Assembly (NCBI GenBank): GCA_013694845.1
Contig: JACDBQ010000264.1
Coordinates: forward strand, 1 to 10,161
Source: Acidobacteriota bacterium
GTDB taxonomy: Bacteria; Acidobacteriota; Vicinamibacteria; Vicinamibacterales; 2-12-FULL-66-21
Reading direction: 5' to 3'
Length of the DNA stretch: 10,161 nucleotides
Below the pieces are notes generated by a model. That model worked only from the letters and a program-made list of their open reading frames with translations, ran no database searches and was not told where the DNA came from. The first letter of the stretch is position 1, and the number at the start of each line of letters is the position of its first letter. A program made the translations under genes and the position numbers. Below are positions 1 to 5,371 of this stretch, piece by piece.

Positions 1-156
1 GATGCGGACAATCCCGCGGATTCGATTCCGGCACTGGCGCTCCGCTTGGCCCGGGCGGTGGCGGCGCCCAACGGCGGCAGCGCCGAGATCACCCCGCTGC
101 CGGGACGCGGCAGCGTGCTGCAGATCACGTTCGCCAACGCTCAAGTTACCGCGTAG
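1..156 (+). CDS. 3' end of an unidentified protein, possibly a histidine-kinase-like ATPase tail
   Basis: The frame is open from the first base and ends at TAG 154-156, leaving 51 residues of a gene that begins outside the window. The segment 'LRLARAVA' followed by 'NGGSAEI' and 'PGRGSVLQITF' resembles the end of a GHKL/HATPase domain, where a helix is followed by a Gly-Gly turn, a strand, a G-x-G-S turn and a last strand. The usual His before the Gly-Gly is replaced by Asn, and I see no clear upstream G-box (D-x-G-x-G), so the domain would be degenerate. The stop lies only 4 bases from the stop of the convergent DGPF gene, and no terminator hairpin fits between them. That this is coding is fairly likely from the clean open frame; the family call is tentative. 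Confidence 0.5.
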   Translation, partial: DADNPADSIPALALRLARAVAAPNGGSAEITPLPGRGSVLQITFANAQVTA

Positions 157-160
157 CCGC

Positions 161-493
161 CTACGGTTCTAATTCCCTGACCGGCCGGACCTCGATGCTG
201 CCCTCCCGCACCGGCGGGATCTTGGTCGCGATCTGGATCGCCTCGTTCAAATCCCTGGCCTCGACCAGGTAGAAACCGGCCAGCTGCTCCTTCGTCTCGG
301 CAAAGGGGCCATCGGTGACCGACACCTTGCCGTTCCTCACGCGGACGGTCGCGGCCGTTTCGACCGGGTGCAGTGGTTCAGCGGCGAGCAGCAGGCCGCG
401 GTCCCTCAGCCTGTCGCCGGAGCTGGCGCATTCCCGGTCCGGCACCGCGTGCCATTTCTCTTTTTCCAAATACACAAGGCACAAGTACTTCAT
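161..493 (-). CDS. DGPF/YCII-family protein, partner of the ECF42 sigma factor
   Basis: This is a 110-residue YCII-related (DGPF) protein. The family signature DGPFAETKEQLAGFY is at residues 61-75, after a strand-rich N-terminus (MKYLCLVY) and before the usual 'ARDLNEAIQIA' helix and 'SIEVRPV' final strand. Start choice: the frame could extend to 529, but ATG 493 begins at the conserved N-terminal strand and has GGAG about 8 bases upstream. DGPF proteins are the characteristic genomic partners of ECF42 sigma factors; their biochemical function is not established and no catalytic role can be assigned here. The gene lies 117 bases downstream of the sigma gene on the same strand and has its own TGTCGA-N17-CGAC motif in that gap, so it is probably transcribed by that sigma factor as well as by read-through. 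It converges tail-to-tail on the gene at the left edge. Confidence 0.9.
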   Translation of the reverse strand: MKYLCLVYLEKEKWHAVPDRECASSGDRLRDRGLLLAAEPLHPVETAATVRVRNGKVSVTDGPFAETKEQLAGFYLVEARDLNEAIQIATKIPPVREGSIEVRPVRELEP

Positions 494-537
494 GGATCTC
501 CATGGGCGGTCGGTGGCGTGACCCTTCACGCCTGTTG

Positions 538-564
538 GTCGGTCTGATCCTGCCCGAATCGACA
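538..564 (-). promoter_or_regulatory. ECF42-type promoter motif upstream of the first DGPF gene
   Basis: Read on the minus strand, TGTCGA (564-559) is followed by 17 bases and then CGAC (541-538). The shared extension is TGTCGAT-N16-CGACCA, identical in form to the motif before the second DGPF gene. It matches the -35 (TGTCGA) and -10 (CGA/TC) elements I recall as reported for the ECF42 group. Transcription would start near 530, giving a leader of about 37 bases before ATG 493 with GGAG inside it. The motif lies in the gap after the sigma gene, so the DGPF gene can be expressed independently. Confidence 0.7.
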
Positions 565-610
565 GCGGCGCCTGGCAGGCCGAAACGCGGCGCCACGGAT
601 CCCCGTCGCG

Positions 611-1870
611 CTACGGCTTTGCATCGCGGTCCAGCTCCGCGAGCCGGCGCTCGAGCAGCCTTCGGTCGGGCTCCTGTTTCGTGAGAGCGAGCGCGCGATC
701 ATATGAAAGGCGGGCGTCGGCGGCCCGACCCAACTTCCGGCAGAATTCGGCACGAGCGGCATGTGCCAGCCGATACTCCTTCAGGTCCCCTCGATCGAGG
801 ATGCCGTCGACGATCGCCAGTCCAGCGGCCGGACCGTCACGCATCGCCACCGCAACGGCACGGTTCAACTCGATGACGGGTGACGGATCCATCCGGGCCA
901 GAACATCGTACAGCCCTACGATCTCGGCCCAGTCCGTCGCTCCCGGCTCGGCGGCCTGCGCGTGCACGGCCGCGATGGCTGCCTGGATCGTGTACTGGCC
1001 GAAGCGGCGCGTCGACAGCGCCTGCTCGACGAGCCTGACCCCTTCGGCGATCTGGCCGCGATTCCAGAGGGAGCGATCCTGTTCGTCGAGCAGGATGACC
1101 TCACCGCTTGGGGACGTTCGTGCCGTCCGGCGCGACTCGTGGAGCAACATCAGCCCGAGCAGGCCGACCGCTTCGGGTTCGGGCAGGAGGTCGACGATGA
1201 GGCGTCCGAGACGGATCGCCTCGGCCGAGACGTCGTGCCGGGTCACCGAGACGCCCGACGACGGCGCGTAACCCTCGTTGAAAACGAGATAGACGACCCG
1301 CAGGACCGCGTCGAGTCGGGCGGGGAGCTCTGAGGGGGCCGGTACCAGGTAGGGGAGCTCCGCATCCCGGATCTTCGCCTTGGCCCGCACGATGCGTTGG
1401 GCGAGGGTGGGCGCCGGGGTCAGGAAAGCCTGGGCTATCTCCTCGGTCGTCAGGCCGCAGACCTCCCGCATGGTCAAGGCCACCTGTGCATCCGGCGGCA
1501 GCACCGGATGGCAACAGGTGAAGATCAACCGAAGCCGGTCGTCCTCGACACTTTCGGGGTCGGCCCATGCGGCGGCGTCCTCGACGGCGAGTTCGGCAGC
1601 CGCTCCGGTTTCGTCGAGCGGATCGAACCGCGCTTGCCGGCGCAACCCATCGATGGCCTTGAAGCGTCCGGCCGACACGAGCCAGGCGCGCGGGTTGGCC
1701 GGAACGCCGTCGCGCGGCCATTGTTCCAGTGCCGCCCGGAAGGCGTCGTGCAGGGCTTCCTCGGCCACGTCGAAGTCTCCCAGCAACCGGATGAGAGTGG
1801 CCAGGACGCGGCGGGAGTCGGAACGATAGACCTGGCTCACCGTTTCGTGTATCTGATCGGTCGCCTCCAC
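611..1870 (-). CDS. ECF42-type RNA polymerase sigma factor with TPR-like C-terminal extension
   Basis: This 419-residue protein is far longer than the roughly 200 residues of an ordinary ECF sigma factor, as expected for group ECF42. Region 2 spans about residues 15-85 and contains the group-typical 'NPRAWLVSAGRFKAIDGL'. Region 4 spans about 110-170, with 'LTTEEIAQAF' as the helix-turn-helix. A DUF6596-type segment follows ('LRVVYLVFNEGY', about 188-290), then a TPR-like helical tail (about 290-415) with repeated A/L-rich helices. No anti-sigma factor is visible; in this group the C-terminal extension is thought to be needed for activity. The start is GTG 1870, the most 5' in-frame start because a TGA lies four codons upstream; the Shine-Dalgarno is poor. 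The gene diverges from the TonB receptor and precedes a DGPF gene. No TGTCGA motif lies in its own upstream region, so autoregulation is not supported by sequence. Confidence 0.93.
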   Translation of the reverse strand: MEATDQIHETVSQVYRSDSRRVLATLIRLLGDFDVAEEALHDAFRAALEQWPRDGVPANPRAWLVSAGRFKAIDGLRRQARFDPLDETGAAAELAVEDAAAWADPESVEDDRLRLIFTCCHPVLPPDAQVALTMREVCGLTTEEIAQAFLTPAPTLAQRIVRAKAKIRDAELPYLVPAPSELPARLDAVLRVVYLVFNEGYAPSSGVSVTRHDVSAEAIRLGRLIVDLLPEPEAVGLLGLMLLHESRRTARTSPSGEVILLDEQDRSLWNRGQIAEGVRLVEQALSTRRFGQYTIQAAIAAVHAQAAEPGATDWAEIVGLYDVLARMDPSPVIELNRAVAVAMRDGPAAGLAIVDGILDRGDLKEYRLAHAARAEFCRKLGRAADARLSYDRALALTKQEPDRRLLERRLAELDRDAKP

Positions 1871-2092
1871 GGGGGCCGATCACACCATCTTTGTCTCGTC
1901 AGCGCAAGGCCGCATCGATCCGCCTCTCCGGCCCTGCGAGCCGCAACAGAGTTGCGGTAAGCTTTCAACGCTCTCACGCCAGCTCGCCCGTTTTGTGCTA
2001 TATCCACGCCGCCATGCGCTCACAGCGCCGGGTGGAAGCTGATCGGGTTCGAGCGGTTGCCCGATGGAAGCTCCCCTGAGAGACGAGGACAC
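1871..2092. other. Divergent intergenic region between sigma factor and TonB receptor
   Basis: These 222 bases separate the sigma gene (leftward) from the receptor gene (rightward) and must hold both promoters. I see no convincing TGTCGA-type element. A TATATC at 1999-2004 could be a -10 for the receptor, but no good -35 lies 16-18 bases upstream. The clearest structure is the palindrome at 1941-1957. No RNA gene or conserved small ORF is evident. Confidence 0.5.
1941..1957. promoter_or_regulatory. Perfect 7-bp inverted repeat, possible operator
   Basis: CCGCAAC (1941-1947), spacer AGA, GTTGCGG (1951-1957): a perfect dyad with a 3-base spacer in the sigma/receptor intergenic region. It lies about 70 bases before the sigma GTG start and 136 bases before the receptor ATG. 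It could be an operator or a small hairpin; no T-tract follows, so a terminator is less likely. The match is seen directly; the function is a guess. Confidence 0.3.
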
Positions 2093-4561
2093 ATGGGTAT
2101 CAGCGGCAACTGCGTCGTCGTGGCTCTAATAGCTCTCCTGACTGGCCCGGCGGGGCCGGCTGCCCGACGTCTTCAGTCGGGTCAGACCGCCACGACCGGA
2201 CGGGTCGTAGCCACCATCACGACGCTCGAAGGCACGGTCCACATGGCCGGCGTCCAGGTGGAGCTCCACGAGGCGGACGGCGAGCTCGTCATTGCCAAGA
2301 CCGTGACCGACGGCGCCGGGCAGGTGACGTTTCCGGACGTTCCCCCGGGCCGATACACGATTACCGCGTCGCGTCCGGGATTCGTATCGCGCGACTCTAC
2401 GGTGTTCGTGGTGAAGCCGAACGAGACGGCGAACGTCATACTCGACACCAAGCTGGCGTTCGTGCTGCCAGGTGTCCAGGTCCGCGCCGGGACGCCCTCA
2501 CCGACCGACAGCGTGCAACCGGTCTCGACGAGCGACATGTTGTCGGGCACGCTGTTCGAGAACGCGCCGCTCGAAGGGGATGATTTCCGCAGCCTCCTGC
2601 CGCTGCTCCCCGGCGTCGTCCGTGACGCCAACGGCCGGCTGCGCATCCGCGGTGGCCAACCGACGCAAGGCGCTCTTCAGGTTAGCAGCGCCAGCCTCAT
2701 CGATCCGTCCAGCGGTGAGTTCGACCTCGATCTGCCGGCGCAGAGCGTCGACTCGGTGGAAGTCCTGGCGAATCCCTTCGCCGCGGAGTACGGGCGTTTC
2801 TCGACCAGCGTGACCCAGATCCGCACGCGGGGCGGCACCAACGATTGGGATTTCTCGACCGGCAACCTGGTGCCGCGCTTCCGCGGACTGCTGCGCGGCA
2901 TCCGCGGCTTCGAGCCCAGGCTGTCGGTCAGAGGGCCGATAAAGAAGGATCGGGTATTTCTCGCGCAGGACGTGCAGTTCCGCTATGTGGCCACCCCGGT
3001 CAAGAGCCTTCCTGGGGAACCCGAGGTCGATTTGCGGAGCTTCGACTCGTTCTCGCGGGTGGACAGCGTCCTGTCCACCCGGCACGTCGTCGGCGCGGCG
3101 CTGATCACGTTCCCACGCGAGGTGCGACACCTCACCATGAACACCTTCCGGCCGCAGGAGACGACCCCGGACTTCAACCAGAGCGGGTTCTCGCTTGGCG
3201 GTGTCGATCGGTTCGCGATCTGGCCCGACCTGGTCGTCGAAACCACCGTCTCGGTGCGGCGATTCGAGATCGACGTGAACACCGACAACCTCAGCTCGAT
3301 GGTGTACGCCCCTGAGAGCCAGAGCGGCGGCTTCTTCAACGACCAGGATCGTGACGTCACGAGCTTTCAGTGGGTCGAGGCGGTCAGCCTGTCGCGGGAC
3401 CTCTGGCATGGGCAGCACATCTTCAAGTTCGGCACAGACCTTCAGCGCTCGGAATACACCGGCGAGAGCATCAGCCGCCCAGTCGAGATCCGTCGCCTCG
3501 ACAACTCGCTCGCGGAGCGGATCGGTTTCGGGGGCCCATCGCAGCAGCAGGTCAAGGGGACGGAGTTCGCTGTTTTCGGGCAGGACCGGTGGCGCCCGAA
3601 CTCACGGGTGACCTTCGAGTTCGGCCTGCGATTCGATCGGGACGGCGTGGTCGAGCGCATCAACTGGTCGCCGCGAGCCGGCGCGGCGGTCGCCGTTTTA
3701 CCGGATGGGCGCGGCATCGTTCGCGGCGGTTACGGCAAGTTCGTGCAGCGCACACCACTCAACGTCGATGCGTTTGCGTCGTTCGAGCCGCGCGTCGTTT
3801 CCCGCTACGGGCCCGACGGCACGCCACTCGGTGCGCCGGTCACACTGACGAATCGGGTCGACGGGCCGCTGCACACCCCTGAAGCCTACGTCGGCAACGT
3901 GGAGTGGGACCAGCGATTCGGTCGCCGGCTGCTCCTGAAGCTCGCGTTTCTCGGCCGCAAAGGGTCGCATGAGTACATCCTGTCGCCCGACGCGGCCGCC
4001 GGCGCCTTCCGATTGTCGAGCAGCGGAGCATCCAGGTACAGAGAGATGGAAACGACTGTCCGCTGGCTTGGCGGCGAGCGCCGGGACCTGACGGTCTCGT
4101 ACGTCTGGGCCAGGGGGACAGCGGATCTGAACAACTACGACCAGTTCTATGGCAATTTCCGGAATCCGATCGTGCGGGCGAACGAGCACAACCTGACGCC
4201 GACGGATGTCAGGCACCGGTTGCTGCTCCGTGGGATGATCGGGCTTCCGGGCAAGTGGGAATTTGCGCCGGTGTTGGAGTTGCGGTCCGGGTTCCCCTGG
4301 TCAGCTGTCGACGAGTTCCAGGATTTCGTTGGCGCACGGAGCCGCGCCGGCCGGCTCCCCGCGGTCAGCACGCTTGACTTCGCGATCGCGCGTCCGTGGC
4401 AATTCCGAAAGTACCGGTTCCGCGCCGGCCTCAAGGTTTTCAACGCACTTGGTGCGTCCGCGGAGCGCGACATTCAGACGAATACGACCTCGCCCTTCTA
4501 TGGCACGGCCTTCAACCCGGTCGAGCGCTCGATCGGGTTCGTCTTCGGCAGCGCCCGCTAG
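2093..4561 (+). CDS. TonB-dependent receptor with carboxypeptidase-regulatory-like N-terminal domain
   Basis: This 822-residue outer-membrane protein would import a bulky substrate using TonB energy. A hydrophobic signal segment occupies about residues 7-20 (VVVALIALL), unusual in lacking basic residues before it. A CarboxypepD_reg-like beta-sandwich follows at about 34-118 (markers 'GQVTFPDVPPGRYTITASRPG'). The plug is at about 150-252 ('LLPGVVRDANGRLRIRGG', 'VDSVEVLANPFAAEYGRFS'), and the remainder is a 22-strand-type barrel ending 'ERSIGFVFGSAR'. Start choice: the frame opens at TTG 2057, but ATG 2093 places the signal peptide at the N-terminus and has GAGG 4 bases upstream. It is shorter than many acidobacterial receptors, and the last residue is Arg instead of the usual aromatic. 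No SusD-type partner is present. Substrate unknown. The downstream secreted-peptidase remnant would suit peptide scavenging, but that is speculation. Confidence 0.9.
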   Translation: MGISGNCVVVALIALLTGPAGPAARRLQSGQTATTGRVVATITTLEGTVHMAGVQVELHEADGELVIAKTVTDGAGQVTFPDVPPGRYTITASRPGFVSRDSTVFVVKPNETANVILDTKLAFVLPGVQVRAGTPSPTDSVQPVSTSDMLSGTLFENAPLEGDDFRSLLPLLPGVVRDANGRLRIRGGQPTQGALQVSSASLIDPSSGEFDLDLPAQSVDSVEVLANPFAAEYGRFSTSVTQIRTRGGTNDWDFSTGNLVPRFRGLLRGIRGFEPRLSVRGPIKKDRVFLAQDVQFRYVATPVKSLPGEPEVDLRSFDSFSRVDSVLSTRHVVGAALITFPREVRHLTMNTFRPQETTPDFNQSGFSLGGVDRFAIWPDLVVETTVSVRRFEIDVNTDNLSSMVYAPESQSGGFFNDQDRDVTSFQWVEAVSLSRDLWHGQHIFKFGTDLQRSEYTGESISRPVEIRRLDNSLAERIGFGGPSQQQVKGTEFAVFGQDRWRPNSRVTFEFGLRFDRDGVVERINWSPRAGAAVAVLPDGRGIVRGGYGKFVQRTPLNVDAFASFEPRVVSRYGPDGTPLGAPVTLTNRVDGPLHTPEAYVGNVEWDQRFGRRLLLKLAFLGRKGSHEYILSPDAAAGAFRLSSSGASRYREMETTVRWLGGERRDLTVSYVWARGTADLNNYDQFYGNFRNPIVRANEHNLTPTDVRHRLLLRGMIGLPGKWEFAPVLELRSGFPWSAVDEFQDFVGARSRAGRLPAVSTLDFAIARPWQFRKYRFRAGLKVFNALGASAERDIQTNTTSPFYGTAFNPVERSIGFVFGSAR

Positions 4562-4697
4562 TGGACCGGCCAGCGCGTTTGCTTCCCTCGCCGTCGTCGG
4601 CTAGGCTCTGTGCTCCCGGGTCGGAGCCCTCTGACCCGGCATTGCCGATTCATTTCCAGATCGAGAAACGTCCACGGGTCCGCCTCCAGGAGAGGTT
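4562..4697 (+). other. Intergenic gap after the receptor
   Basis: A gap of 136 bases with no convincing ORF. It holds one GC-rich hairpin (4616-4639) and ends in AGGAGAGG, the ribosome binding site of the following gene. No TGTCGA element is present. Confidence 0.5.
4616..4639 (+). terminator. GC hairpin after the receptor gene, weak terminator candidate
   Basis: CCGGGTC (4616-4622) pairs perfectly with GACCCGG (4633-4639) across a 10-base loop, 55 bases after the receptor stop. There is no downstream U-tract, so this could be a pause site or chance in GC-rich DNA. Confidence 0.25.
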
Positions 4698-5000
4698 GTG
4701 CGCCGAATCCTTACATTGTTCTTTGTAGTCGCGGCCCTGGCGGCCGCGGTGGTCGCGCAGGATACAGATCAGATCGTTGACCTCAGTTCGCGTGGGGCAC
4801 GGGTCAACCGAGGGCAGAACGGACGGCGGCTCACGCTCCCGTCGAACGCGCGCCGGCCGGACATCGTGTCGGCGTTTCTCGCCAGCCGTCACGATGGCGC
4901 AACGGTTGGCAGTCTTGTGCTCGATAGTGAAAACCGGACGACGCGCGGGCCCGTTCATCTGAAGCTCCATCAAAGGGTTGCGGGGCTGGACGTCTACTGA
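4698..5000 (+). CDS. Truncated secreted metallopeptidase: signal peptide plus FTP-like propeptide fragment
   Basis: A 100-residue ORF starting at GTG 4698 with a strong AGGAGAGG about 2-9 bases upstream. Residues 1-20 form a classic signal peptide (MRRILTLFFVVAALAAAVVA, then QDTD). From about residue 50, 'RRPDIVSAFLASR' and 'GPVHLKLHQRVAGLDVY' resemble the fungalysin/thermolysin propeptide (FTP) found in M36 and M4 metallopeptidases, where a 'thV.l.Q...Gl.VY' strand is followed by hundreds of residues including HExxH. Here TGA follows directly after 'GLDVY' and no zinc-binding HExxH is found downstream, so no catalytic domain remains. A +1-frame continuation is visible just after the stop. 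I read it as a decayed secreted peptidase; a genuine short exported protein is the alternative. Family assignment rests on short motif resemblance. Confidence 0.6.
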   Translation: MRRILTLFFVVAALAAAVVAQDTDQIVDLSSRGARVNRGQNGRRLTLPSNARRPDIVSAFLASRHDGATVGSLVLDSENRTTRGPVHLKLHQRVAGLDVY

Positions 5001-5066
5001 GGCGTTGCTCCCGGCAAGTATCGACTACCGGGATGCCCTCGCCACCGTGCTGCGGCGGCGCTCCCC
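5001..5066 (+). pseudogene. Frame-shifted continuation of the peptidase propeptide
   Basis: In the +1 frame relative to the preceding ORF, 5002-5064 reads 'ALLPASIDYRDALATVLRRRS', resembling the 'I...aAL.avlrr.yP' helix that follows the FTP strand in M36-type propeptides. The residues normally between 'GLDVY' and this helix are missing, so an internal deletion rather than a single-base indel is suggested. The frame hits TGA at 5089-5091 after losing resemblance. The similarity is short and judged by eye. Confidence 0.35.
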
Positions 5067-5371
5067 GAGCTGGGGACGAGGTTCTCGATGACATCGACGT
5101 TGTTCCCGATGGTGGTGTTGGAATCAGGTCTGCAGCACGACCCAGCCCGCGGCCTGCTCGAACGTGGTGAACGTCGTCTTCTAGGACTCGACGTCTGCGG
5201 GGCGTGCCTCGTGGCCACGGTCCGCAATTCCTCGAACAGAATCCGACCCGCAGACGGCCACCCTCGAGAGGAACGGCGACCCGCGTGACCACCGGGTCTC
5301 CGCAGGCGAATTTTCCCGCCTGATTGTCGAAATCCTGAAACTCTCTCCGACTACTCTGTGGGAGGAAGTTC
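5067..5371. other. Gene-poor stretch between peptidase remnant and permease
   Basis: About 305 bases with no intact gene. The open frames here have composition and content typical of shadows. On the minus strand, 'QAAGWVVLQT' (about 5157-5128) and, one frame over, 'DSNTTIGNNVDVIENL' (about 5126-5079) faintly recall the 'ASP.GW...TTIGNNVDA' segment at the start of M36 catalytic domains; if real, this is an inverted piece of the decayed peptidase. The right end (5325-5351) holds the ECF42-type motif for the permease, followed by its GGAGGA ribosome binding site at 5361-5366. Confidence 0.5.
5325..5351 (+). promoter_or_regulatory. ECF42-type promoter motif upstream of the ADOP permease
   Basis: TGTCGA (5325-5330), 17 bases, CGAC (5348-5351): same elements and same spacing as before both DGPF genes. 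Transcription would start near 5358, leaving a leader of about 14 bases that contains GGAGGA (5361-5366) before ATG 5372. The base after the -35 and the base after CGAC differ from the other two copies, but the A two bases after CGAC is shared. Confidence 0.6.

Noticed and set aside
3202..3230. TGTCGA followed by CGACC inside the receptor gene
   Set aside because: The spacing is 18, it lies in the middle of a coding region, and no gene start follows.
2498..3418. A 306-codon minus-strand frame inside the TonB receptor gene
   Set aside because: Low-complexity charged shadow; the plus strand carries the complete plug and barrel features.
5190..5371. A plus-strand frame reading 'GEFSRLIVEILKLSPTTLWEE' just before the permease, considered as the end of a PadR-type regulator
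   Set aside because: There is no start, no winged-helix sequence upstream, and the segment overlaps the promoter motif and ribosome binding site of the permease.
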